From Candidatus Iainarchaeum sp. (GTDB lineage Archaea; Iainarchaeota; Iainarchaeia; Iainarchaeales; DTGL01), in NCBI GenBank assembly GCA_017608575.1, contig JAFCFP010000059.1, positions 4,006 through 9,385 on the forward strand: 5,380 bases of DNA, given 5' to 3'. Shown here piece by piece: positions 1 through 5,364 of the stretch. Made by a program: the position numbers and the translations under genes. Position 1 is the stretch's first letter. Each line of letters opens with the position of its first letter. Below the pieces are notes generated by a model that was not told where the DNA came from, ran no database searches, and saw nothing but the letters and a program-made list of their open reading frames with translations.

Positions 1-37
1 AGAATTCAGAAAGAGAAAGAAAAAAGAGGGAAAGTGA
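1..37 (+). CDS. Possible 3' end of an unidentified upstream gene
   Basis: Reading from base 2, an open frame enters from the window edge, encodes the very basic tail EFRKRKKKEGK and stops at TGA 35-37. That stop overlaps a GTG at 34-36 (GTGA), the sort of junction seen between coupled archaeal genes. In many archaea the gene just before rpl31e is rpl39e, and a basic tail would suit a ribosomal protein. However, the tryptophan-containing C-terminus typical of eL39 is not visible, so the gene is not identified. The other two frames are also open over these few bases, so chance is a real alternative. Confidence 0.3.
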   Translation, partial: EFRKRKKKEGK

Positions 38-38
38 T
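34..38 (+). promoter_or_regulatory. Shine-Dalgarno-like GTGAT before rpl31e
   Basis: GTGAT ends four bases before the ATG at 43. It matches part of the GGTGATC complement of the archaeal 16S rRNA 3' end, and the spacing resembles that before pfdA and ftsY in this window. It favours ATG 43 over the in-frame GTG at 34, which lies inside this same motif. Confidence 0.5.
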
Positions 39-42
39 AAAA

Positions 43-459
43 ATGGCTGAAGAAAAACCATTCACAATTTCGTTCACTGAGCTTTTCAAAAAACCAAAGC
101 AAAAGCGTGCTGCAAGCGCAATATGGAGGATTAAGGATTTTGCTTCTAAAAGGTTTCATTTTTCCAAGGAAAGCGTGTTTCTTTCCAAAGCGCTTAATTC
201 GGCTGTTTGGGCTGATAGCAGGGAAAAAATTCCAAGAAAACTGAAATTGAAAGCAGTCCAGGAAAACAATTCGCTGAGGATTTATTTAATGCAGGAAAAA
301 ATTGAAGTGAAGAAAGAAAAGAAGCCAGTGAAAAAGGAAGAGCCAAAGAAATCAGAAGAAGAGGAAAAAAAGCAGGCTGAATTGGAGCGCAAGAAAAAGG
401 AAAAAAAGGAAATGGAGCGCGCTGCTGAAAAAGCAGCAATTAAAAGAAAGGTTTCATAA
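43..459 (+). CDS. rpl31e: 50S ribosomal protein L31e (eL31) with a long charged C-terminal tail
   Basis: This is a large-subunit ribosomal protein that, from family knowledge, sits near the polypeptide exit tunnel. Residues 1-86 of the 138-residue product follow the eL31 pattern: an MAEEKPFTI start, then KRAASAIWRIKDFASKRF, a region ending NSAVWADSREKIPRKLKLKAV, and a final strand LRIYLM. Archaeal eL31 usually stops near there, at about 80-95 residues. Here residues 87-138 form an extra tail made almost entirely of Lys, Glu and Ala, likely helical or disordered. The start is placed at ATG 43 because it gives the family N-terminus and has GTGAT just upstream. An in-frame GTG at 34 would add MIK and overlap a possible upstream stop. 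The gene is followed eight bases later by the aIF6 gene. Identity rests on core sequence and gene order together. Confidence 0.9.
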   Translation: MAEEKPFTISFTELFKKPKQKRAASAIWRIKDFASKRFHFSKESVFLSKALNSAVWADSREKIPRKLKLKAVQENNSLRIYLMQEKIEVKKEKKPVKKEEPKKSEEEEKKQAELERKKKEKKEMERAAEKAAIKRKVS

Positions 460-467
460 GTGTTTCC

Positions 468-1124
468 ATGAGAATTGACAAGTGCACTGTTAGGGCAAGT
501 CCTTTTGTGGGAATTTTTTCCATTGTAACGGACAAAATCGCTCTAATGCCACAGGCAATGGATAAAAAGGAAACAAAAGGGCTTTCTGACTTGCTCGGTG
601 TTGAAGTGGTTCACTTGAGCTTGGCGGGTTCTTCCTTGCTTGGAGTGCTTGGACGGGGAATTAGAAAAAGGTTTGTTTTTTCTGATTTGCTTTCCGATGA
701 AGATATGGATTGCTTGAGGGAAAAAGGCATTTTGGCTGAAAGGATTAAGGGCGTAACAGCTTTGGGTAACTTGCTTGCAGTGAACAAAAACGGCGGGCTC
801 TGCAGCAGGATTCTTTCGCAACAGCAAATAAAAAGCATTTCTTCTTTTCTGGGAATTGAAGTGCATCCAACCACTATTGCCGGAACAGATATTGTTGGCT
901 CATCGGTTGTTGCTACAAGCAATGGTTTTATTGTTCACCCACTGGTTAGCAGTGATGAAATGGCTCTTGCGATTGAGGCGTTTGGCGTTGTAGGAATTCC
1001 AACAACTGCAAATTATGGGGACAGGTTTGTTGCAAACAGTGTTGCAGCCAACTCATTTGGCGTAATGGTTGGCAATAGAACTACAACGCATGAAATTATT
1101 AGAATCGATGAAGCGTTCTCTTGA
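468..1124 (+). CDS. eif6: Translation initiation factor 6 (aIF6), ribosome anti-association factor
   Basis: aIF6 binds the 50S subunit and prevents premature joining with the 30S; it also takes part in late 50S maturation and recycling (family knowledge). The 218-residue length is normal for the archaeal protein. The sequence shows the repeated units of the five-fold pseudosymmetric pentein fold. Examples are TALGNLLAVNKNGGLCSRIL (about 96-115), TIAGTDIVGSSVVATSNGFI (about 136-155) with HPLVSSDE after it, and TTANYGDRFVANSVAANSFG (about 179-198). Each unit has the typical G-N/S-hydrophobic-V/A-N run, then a glycine turn and a helix containing acidic residues. The product begins MRIDKCTVRASPFVGIF, as expected for the first repeat. 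The gene starts eight bases after the rpl31e stop and has only a weak Shine-Dalgarno (GTG at 460-462), so translational coupling to rpl31e is plausible. No truncation or missing repeat is apparent. Confidence 0.95.
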   Translation: MRIDKCTVRASPFVGIFSIVTDKIALMPQAMDKKETKGLSDLLGVEVVHLSLAGSSLLGVLGRGIRKRFVFSDLLSDEDMDCLREKGILAERIKGVTALGNLLAVNKNGGLCSRILSQQQIKSISSFLGIEVHPTTIAGTDIVGSSVVATSNGFIVHPLVSSDEMALAIEAFGVVGIPTTANYGDRFVANSVAANSFGVMVGNRTTTHEIIRIDEAFS

Positions 1125-1136
1125 ATAATTGTTTTG

Positions 1137-1143
1137 GGTGGTG
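1137..1143 (+). promoter_or_regulatory. Shine-Dalgarno GGTGGTG for the LX gene
   Basis: GGTGGTG ends three bases before the ATG at 1147. It contains two overlapping copies of GGTG, the core complementary to the archaeal 16S rRNA tail. It supports translation of the short LX reading frame. Confidence 0.65.
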
Positions 1144-1146
1144 TGA

Positions 1147-1326
1147 ATGAGGTTTGAGATTAAAGGAGAATTTATAAGAAAGGGGCAGGTTGAAAAGTTC
1201 ACAAAAATAGTTGAAGCTTCAAGCAAGGAGAGGGCAGTGGATAAAGCCTTAAGCCTTCTTGGCGCAGAGCACAAGGCAAAAAGGCGGTTTATTAAACTGG
1301 ATTCAATAAATGAATTAAAAGAATAA
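1147..1326 (+). CDS. rplX: 50S ribosomal protein LX (L18ae / eL20), 59 residues
   Basis: The translated product begins MRFEIKGEFIRKGQVEKFTK and ends KLDSINELKE. It fits the archaeal LX family: a short first strand with the KGEF motif, an E-K-F-TK segment, a helix SSKERAVDKALSLLGAEHKA, and a basic strand KRRFIKLDSI. Archaeal LX proteins are usually about 55-80 residues, so this is a full-length short form. LX is the archaeal counterpart of eukaryotic L18a/eL20 and joins the large subunit. The gene sits 22 bases after eif6 and 28 before pfdA, exactly where LX is found in the conserved archaeal cluster. The reading frame is short enough to be lost by length-filtered gene finding, but its Shine-Dalgarno, family match and position all agree. 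Confidence 0.92.
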   Translation: MRFEIKGEFIRKGQVEKFTKIVEASSKERAVDKALSLLGAEHKAKRRFIKLDSINELKE

Positions 1327-1343
1327 TTGGTGTTAATTTTTAA

Positions 1344-1349
1344 GAGGTG
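1344..1349 (+). promoter_or_regulatory. Shine-Dalgarno GAGGTG for pfdA
   Basis: GAGGTG lies five bases before the ATG at 1355. It is the strongest match in the window to the archaeal anti-Shine-Dalgarno complement (GGAGGTGATC) and fixes the pfdA start. Confidence 0.75.
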
Positions 1350-1354
1350 TAAAT

Positions 1355-1804
1355 ATGGCTAAGGAAGTAAAGGTAACGCCTGAACAATTAATTGCAGTTT
1401 ACCAGAACCAACGGGCATTGCTTGATTCAATAAGGCAGCAAACTCAAACAATGCAGGCTTACTTACAGGAAGTGGTAATGGCGTCGGATGCATTGAAAGA
1501 AATATCCGAGTCAAGTGAAAAAAACAGGGTTCTTTTTTCTGTTGGCGCTGGAATGTTCATTGATGTGCAGCTTTTGGATAACAATAATGTTAAGAGCGAT
1601 ATTGGTGGCGGAGCATTCAAGGAAGTCAGCATTAAAAAGGCAATGAATATGCTTGATGACAGAGCTGAAGAAATAAAGAAGGCCCTTAAGAAGCTTTCAT
1701 TGCAGGAAAAAAAGGCAATTGCTTCATTGAAACAGATCGAGGAAGCTTTGGCGAAATTCCAGCAGTCATTGCAGCAAGAAAGCGTAAATAAAGGAGTCTC
1801 TTGA
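1355..1804 (+). CDS. pfdA: Prefoldin alpha subunit
   Basis: Prefoldin is a cytosolic hexamer of two alpha and four beta subunits that captures unfolded chains and passes them to the thermosome. The 149-residue product has the alpha-subunit build. An N-terminal heptad-like helix covers roughly residues 8-55 and is rich in Gln. A central double beta-hairpin spans about 58-92, with VLFSVGAGMFIDVQLLDNNN and then the second glycine turn DIGGGAFKEV. A C-terminal coiled-coil helix follows, about 93-143, with MLDDRAEEIKKALKKL. Alpha subunits carry two hairpins where beta subunits have one, and both are visible here. The usual first hairpin reads roughly VPLGGGVF, so FSVGAGMF is an acceptable variant. 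The start is set by GAGGTG five bases upstream. ftsY begins nine bases after the stop, as in many archaea, where nascent-chain chaperone and targeting genes are adjacent. Confidence 0.92.
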   Translation: MAKEVKVTPEQLIAVYQNQRALLDSIRQQTQTMQAYLQEVVMASDALKEISESSEKNRVLFSVGAGMFIDVQLLDNNNVKSDIGGGAFKEVSIKKAMNMLDDRAEEIKKALKKLSLQEKKAIASLKQIEEALAKFQQSLQQESVNKGVS

Positions 1805-1808
1805 GTGA
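1803..1808 (+). promoter_or_regulatory. Shine-Dalgarno GAGTGA for ftsY, overlapping the pfdA stop
   Basis: GAGTGA lies five bases before ATG 1814 and includes the last two bases of the pfdA TGA. A ribosome ending pfdA would therefore stop on the ftsY entry site, suggesting translational coupling. Confidence 0.5.
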
Positions 1809-1813
1809 ATTGA

Positions 1814-2998
1814 ATGTTCAATCTTTTAAAAGGCAAGCTTAAATCGTTCACTGAGAAACTCAGGGGAAAAGCAGAAGAAAAGGCTGTTTTATCCAGAAAG
1901 ATACAGGTTGAAGAAGCGGAAAAGCCGGCTGAAAGCAATGGGGATTTAAAGGAAGTACTTATTCTGCCTGGACAGCAAACAGATGCGCTTTTGCAGAAAA
2001 AACCAAAACCCCAAGCGCCTGAAGAATTAACTGTTGTTGCAGAAAAACCAGAACAACCAAAAAAAGCCATTGAGCCAAAGGCCCAACAGCTTGAAGAAAA
2101 AAGAGAGCTCGTTGCAAGAGTCAGAAAAAGAGAAAAATTCAAGGGGCTATTGCGGGGCTTTGTTGAATTAAAAGAAGCGGATGTTTTGGAGTTGCTTTCA
2201 GAATTAGAGCTTTCACTCCTTGAAGCGGATGTTTCACAGAAAACTGCAGAGGAGTTTGTTCAAAGAATAAAACAAGAGCTTTTGTCGAAAAAAATTCCCA
2301 AAACTGTTGATTTGCAGGAATTTTTAAGGGGCGAAATTAAAAAGATTCTCTTTGAGCTCACTCAAACTGAGAAGATTGATTTTCTTTCGCTGGTTAAGGA
2401 TTCAAAAAAGCCATTCAAGGTTTTGTTTTTGGGGCCCAATGGTGCTGGTAAAACCACAACGATTGCAAAACTCACTAAACTGCTTAAGGATAATGGCTTT
2501 TCTTCAATTTGGGCTGCTTCTGACACTTTTAGGGCTGCATCCATTGAACAGCTTGAAGAGCATGCTAAGCGGTTGAATGTGCGTGTAATAAAACACAAGT
2601 ATGGTTCTGATCCGGCTGCTGTTGCGTTTGATGCAGTAAGGGCAGCTGAGAATTCCAATATTGATGTTGTAATGATTGACACTGCTGGAAGGCAGGAAAC
2701 AAACAGGAATTTGATTGAAGAATTGAAAAAAATTGAACGAGTCATAAAGCCTGACTTGAAATTGTTTGTTGGCGAGGCTTTTGCTGGTAGGAATTTGGTT
2801 AAACAAGCACGCGAGTTTGATTCAGCCTTAAGCGTTGATGCGTTCATTCTTACAAAGATTGACACTGATCCAAAGGGTGGCACAACCCTGTCAATATTGT
2901 ATGAATTAAAAAAACCGATTTTGTTCCTTGGAATTGGTCAGAATTATTCTGACATTGTGCCTTTTTCGCAGGAGTTTATAATTGAGAGAATTGTTTGA
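1814..2998 (+). CDS. ftsY: Signal recognition particle receptor FtsY (SRP-type GTPase)
   Basis: FtsY docks SRP-ribosome complexes at the membrane; it and SRP54 activate each other's GTP hydrolysis. The 394-residue product has three parts. Residues 1-19 can form a basic amphipathic helix (MFNLLKGKLKSFTEKLRGK), a likely membrane anchor. Residues 20 to about 95 are a charged, proline-bearing linker (A domain). The N domain follows, with LLEADV at 135-140. The G domain has all expected motifs: P-loop GPNGAGKTTT at 207-216, DTFRAAS at 237-243, DTAGR at 289-293, TKID at 347-350 followed by DPKGGT, and the closing GIGQNYSDIVPF near the C-terminus. DTFRAAS, the lack of an SRP54-type methionine-rich M domain, and the short end after the G domain separate it from SRP54. 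The P-loop usually reads GxNGxGKTTT; proline as the second residue is a mild variation. The gene ends the co-directional cluster. Confidence 0.96.
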   Translation: MFNLLKGKLKSFTEKLRGKAEEKAVLSRKIQVEEAEKPAESNGDLKEVLILPGQQTDALLQKKPKPQAPEELTVVAEKPEQPKKAIEPKAQQLEEKRELVARVRKREKFKGLLRGFVELKEADVLELLSELELSLLEADVSQKTAEEFVQRIKQELLSKKIPKTVDLQEFLRGEIKKILFELTQTEKIDFLSLVKDSKKPFKVLFLGPNGAGKTTTIAKLTKLLKDNGFSSIWAASDTFRAASIEQLEEHAKRLNVRVIKHKYGSDPAAVAFDAVRAAENSNIDVVMIDTAGRQETNRNLIEELKKIERVIKPDLKLFVGEAFAGRNLVKQAREFDSALSVDAFILTKIDTDPKGGTTLSILYELKKPILFLGIGQNYSDIVPFSQEFIIERIV

Positions 2999-3103
2999 TT
3001 AGCGAGTTTTCTTTATGGGGAACGCGTATTCTCTTGCTTTGCCTGTTTTTGGGTCAATTGCTTCGATTAAGTGGAAATGCCCCATATTGGCTTCTTTTTT
3101 CAC
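2999..3103 (-). CDS. Possible 34-codon overlapping reading frame, or the frameshifted tail of the GNAT-like gene
   Basis: A - strand frame begins at GTG 3103-3101 (internal ATG 3085-3083) and ends at TAA 3001-2999, abutting the ftsY stop. From the ATG it reads MGHFHLIEAIDPKTGKAREY and then AFPIKKTR. The DPKTGKAREY stretch resembles an ordinary beta-hairpin sequence more than random translation. It overlaps the last codons of the GNAT-like gene in the +1 frame. GGA lies four bases before the GTG and could serve as a weak Shine-Dalgarno. Alternatively, loss of one A from the nine-A run just upstream would join it directly to the GNAT-like protein, replacing that protein's ending. I do not recognise a family. 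It could also be chance. Confidence 0.35.
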   Translation of the reverse strand: MKKEANMGHFHLIEAIDPKTGKAREYAFPIKKTR

Positions 3104-3662
3104 TTTTCCTTTTTTTTTCAAAAACCCAGGTTAGTTTTCCTCTTTTTGTTTTTCTGTAACCAATCTTTTTTAAAATCCTGCCAAAGAGTTCTTCTCTGAA
3201 TCCAGCTGTTGAAAAGATGTTTTTTCCTTTTTGCTGGCTTCTTATATGCCTGTCCGCTCTTGAGGCAACCTTTGCAGCAAGCCCTGTTCCGCGTAATTGT
3301 TTTGGCAAATACATGTGCCCTATGTCACTAAGGCTCCAAAAGAATGCCTCGCTTTGCGTGTCACCTACTGCTGTTTCATGCCCATTTTTTAATTCGTAGA
3401 GCTTTATTTCTTCATCGTAATAAGGTGTTCTTTCCAAGAACCTTGCAGTAATAATTCTTCCATCAAATGTTTTGTAAACGCCCTGAAGTGACATTCCTTG
3501 AAACCACAATGGAACGCTTATGGTTTTTTTTCCGTCAAGCAATAAGAGGGTTTTTCCCCTGATTTTTGTTTTTGACATTGTAAGCAATTGCACTAATGGC
3601 TTTTTTGCAGAGTGCTTTCTTGCATAATGCCTTGAAACCCTTCTTTTTTCCCACTTGGTCAT
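3054..3662 (-). CDS. Uncharacterised protein with a GNAT acetyltransferase-like C-terminal half
   Basis: The 202-residue product has three parts. Residues 1-35 are very basic (KRRVSRHYARKHSAKK). About 36-115 is a strand-rich region with KTLLLLDGKKTISVPLWFQG and ITARFLERTPYYDEEIKLYE. The GNAT-like part runs from about 117 to 183: a strand and turn YLPKQLRGTGLAAKVASRAD, where RGTGLA resembles the acyl-CoA-binding Q/R-x-x-G-x-G/A loop of motif A. A helix follows, then KNIFSTAGF and LFGRILKKIGYRKT, which resembles the helix ending in lGF/Y before the last strand, KLTWVFEK. If active it would transfer an acetyl group from acetyl-CoA, but no substrate can be named. ATG 3662 is the first ATG after an in-frame stop and has no good Shine-Dalgarno; ATG 3578 (residue 29) is an alternative giving 174 residues. 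The last 18 or so residues follow a nine-A run and may be out of frame. Confidence 0.6.
   Translation of the reverse strand: MTKWEKRRVSRHYARKHSAKKPLVQLLTMSKTKIRGKTLLLLDGKKTISVPLWFQGMSLQGVYKTFDGRIITARFLERTPYYDEEIKLYELKNGHETAVGDTQSEAFFWSLSDIGHMYLPKQLRGTGLAAKVASRADRHIRSQQKGKNIFSTAGFREELFGRILKKIGYRKTKRGKLTWVFEKKRKSEKRSQYGAFPLNRSN
3095..3118 (+). terminator. T-rich tract, possible terminator of the rpl31e-ftsY cluster
   Basis: About 100 bases after the ftsY stop the + strand has T6 (3095-3100), T4 (3104-3107) and T9 (3110-3118) separated by short C-containing gaps. Archaeal RNA polymerase terminates at such tracts without needing a hairpin, so this could end the cluster's transcript. The tract also encodes the Lys-rich end of the convergent - strand gene, and codon content alone could explain it. 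Confidence 0.4.
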
Positions 3663-3746
3663 TTTTTTTGGGTTTTTTACTCCAAGGTTTTTGGGATTTT
3701 TCTATTTAGTGCTTTTGGCATTAACAATTAATGATTTTAAGGTAAT

Positions 3747-3752
3747 AAAAAA
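3747..3752 (-). terminator. T6 run just after the OPT transporter stop
   Basis: On the - strand the OPT gene's TAA (3758-3756) is followed within four bases by TTTTTT (3752-3747), then TTACC. A U-run this close to the stop is typical of archaeal intrinsic termination, though it is short and has no clear stem before it. Confidence 0.35.
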
Positions 3753-3753
3753 C

Positions 3754-3760
3754 TTTTATA
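3754..3760 (-). promoter_or_regulatory. TATA-box-like TATAAAA upstream of the GNAT-like gene
   Basis: TATAAAA on the - strand overlaps the OPT stop codon and resembles an archaeal TATA box. A start site about 25 bases downstream would fall near 3730, giving a leader of roughly 65-70 bases before ATG 3662. No clear purine-rich BRE precedes it. A weaker candidate, CTAAATAG at 3708-3701, is nearer the ATG. Nothing else is seen in the 93-base gap at 3663-3755. Confidence 0.25.
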
Positions 3761-5354
3761 GTGTAATAAATCCTGCAAAACCAAGCAATGCGATTATTAC
3801 GCCGATTAATCCTTCGCCGGCTATTACTCCAGCAGCAATTAGTCTTCCTTTTTCTGTTTTGTTTTTTTTGTCTGCAATAAAGCGCAGTATTCCGCCAACA
3901 AACAATGGCAGGCTTAATTCAATTGGCACATATAAGCCAATGCCAAAGGCAACCATTACAATGCCGGCTTTTAATGCAAGTGTTAAAATCACTGTGGCAA
4001 TAAAGCCAATTGCAATGCCTGCAAGCATTGGTGTTGCAATTTTTCCAGCTGAAACAATTGCTGCAATTGCTTGTGCTTGAGGCGCTGGAAATTTTGGTGT
4101 TCCAATGCCGTATGTTGCCTGCAGTGCTGTTAACACAAACCCAAGGACAAGGGCTGCTCCAATCACTCCAATTGTTTGGGTTATTATTTGGTCTCTGGGT
4201 TTTGCTTTTAGCATGTAGCCTGCTTTTAGGTCCTGCATGAAGTCTCCACCCATTCCTGCCGCAATGCAGATTATTGCTGCCATTGCAATAAGTGGAATTG
4301 CGTTGAATCCAAGGAAAATCCTTACAAGTATTAGCACAATCATGGCAAATATTTCCATTGGGTCAACATTCATTTCACCTGTTACTCTTGCCCCAATGTA
4401 AGCCATGAAAAAAGAAGAAACAATGGCAATTGTTGAAAGCAATGGATCTAATTTTAATGCAATTGTAATGATTGTTATTGTTGCAATGAACACAATTACC
4501 CAGTTCTTGTTTAGTGTTTTTTTATTGGTGTGAATTTGTTTTACCATTTTTTTAATGTAGGGAACTCCTTTGAGCAAAAAATAAGCAATTGCTGCCCCAA
4601 TGACTATTCCAATGCCGAGCGGGCTTGTAAAGGCAGTCATTGCCATGTTTTTGGATGCAAAAAAGCCATTCACTGTAAGAAAAGGAACAATTATTAAATG
4701 GCTAAGCACTGCACCCAAAAACCAAACCCCTGTGAAAACAGGGCCTATCAAATAACCACCAGCAATTGAAACCAGTGAAATGCCTGTGCCGATTGAAAAG
4801 TATTTTGCAAGCTGTGAGCCGGTCATGTCAATGTTTAATGCCGTGGGAATTGCTTTAAAGTAGTCCCGCACAATTGCAAATATTGATCCAATGCCGAACG
4901 CTTTAGCCAAAAATTTTGCTTTTTTTCCGCCTTTATCCCCTGCTTCAATTAGTGTTGCAGCCGCCCTCCCATCAGGGTAGGGAAGTTTTTCTCTTTCAAT
5001 CATTTCTTTTCTTAATGGAATTGTGAACAGTATTCCCAGTAATCCACCACCCAAGGCAATTAGCATTATTTCAATGATGGAAATCTGCATTCCCATTAAA
5101 TAAATTGCTGGAATTGTGAAAATTATTCCAGCTGCAAGTAGACCGCCAGTGCTTGCAGCTGTTTGAGCAATTACTATTTCTTTTTTGTTTGTTTTTCCCA
5201 AAAGTTTTAGTAATGCCATGCACATTAAAGAGGTTGTAACAATTGGCCAGTAAACGCCTCCAACCATTAAACCCAAGTAAGCTGAATACATTGCCACTGC
5301 TATTGAAAGAATAAATCCAAGGATTATTGCTCTTGTAGTTAACCCTTTGTTCAT
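3756..5354 (-). CDS. OPT-family (oligopeptide transporter superfamily) membrane transporter
   Basis: This is a polytopic membrane protein of 532 residues with about 14-16 hydrophobic segments. OPT proteins are secondary transporters, thought to be cation-coupled, that import peptides or metal-chelate complexes; the substrate here cannot be read from sequence. Family signatures appear in order, numbered from ATG 5354: EIVIAQTAASTGG at 59-71 leading into AAGIIFTIPAI; RKEMIEREKLPYPDGRAAAT at 115-134; GEMNVDP at 326-332; GGDFMQDLKAGY at 369-380 followed by KPRDQ at 385-389; APQAQAIAAIV from 424; GLYVPIELSLPLFVGGILRF at 473-492; and GVIAGEGLIGV at 509-519. Both ends look intact; prokaryotic members are usually somewhat longer, around 550-650. 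ATG 5354 is preferred over GTG 5363 because GGTG lies six bases before it. The frame stays open to the window edge, so an upstream start is not excluded. No ABC-type ATPase or binding protein is adjacent, which fits a stand-alone carrier. Confidence 0.93.
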   Translation of the reverse strand: MNKGLTTRAIILGFILSIAVAMYSAYLGLMVGGVYWPIVTTSLMCMALLKLLGKTNKKEIVIAQTAASTGGLLAAGIIFTIPAIYLMGMQISIIEIMLIALGGGLLGILFTIPLRKEMIEREKLPYPDGRAAATLIEAGDKGGKKAKFLAKAFGIGSIFAIVRDYFKAIPTALNIDMTGSQLAKYFSIGTGISLVSIAGGYLIGPVFTGVWFLGAVLSHLIIVPFLTVNGFFASKNMAMTAFTSPLGIGIVIGAAIAYFLLKGVPYIKKMVKQIHTNKKTLNKNWVIVFIATITIITIALKLDPLLSTIAIVSSFFMAYIGARVTGEMNVDPMEIFAMIVLILVRIFLGFNAIPLIAMAAIICIAAGMGGDFMQDLKAGYMLKAKPRDQIITQTIGVIGAALVLGFVLTALQATYGIGTPKFPAPQAQAIAAIVSAGKIATPMLAGIAIGFIATVILTLALKAGIVMVAFGIGLYVPIELSLPLFVGGILRFIADKKNKTEKGRLIAAGVIAGEGLIGVIIALLGFAGFITL

Positions 5355-5360
5355 TTGGTG

Positions 5361-5364
5361 CACC
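5361..5364 (-). promoter_or_regulatory. Shine-Dalgarno GGTG that sets the OPT transporter start
   Basis: On the - strand GGTG (5364-5361) is followed by six bases and then ATG 5354. The same GGTG core precedes LX and pfdA. The in-frame GTG at 5363 is part of this motif, so it is more likely ribosome-binding sequence than the start codon. Confidence 0.55.

Noticed and set aside
301..440. Purine-rich, repeat-like stretch
   Set aside because: The pattern is explained by AAA/GAA/AAG codons for the Lys/Glu tail of eL31; no exact repeat unit or CRISPR spacing is present.
543..922. Two overlapping - strand open frames opposite eif6
   Set aside because: aIF6 is a full-length, clearly recognised gene here; the antisense frames show no family features.
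1459..2142. Long - strand open frame (227 codons) opposite pfdA and the start of ftsY
   Set aside because: It lies antisense to two well-supported genes, crosses their boundary, and its Ser/Phe/Ala-rich translation mirrors Lys/Glu/Gln-rich coding on the other strand.
2362..2883. - strand open frame (173 codons) opposite the FtsY G domain
   Set aside because: It is an antisense shadow of a highly conserved domain; the translation has no recognisable motif.
3655..4080. + strand open frame (141 codons), hydrophobic at its start
   Set aside because: It is antisense to the C-terminal part of the OPT gene, and the apparent membrane-like stretches come from its hydrophobic codons read in reverse.
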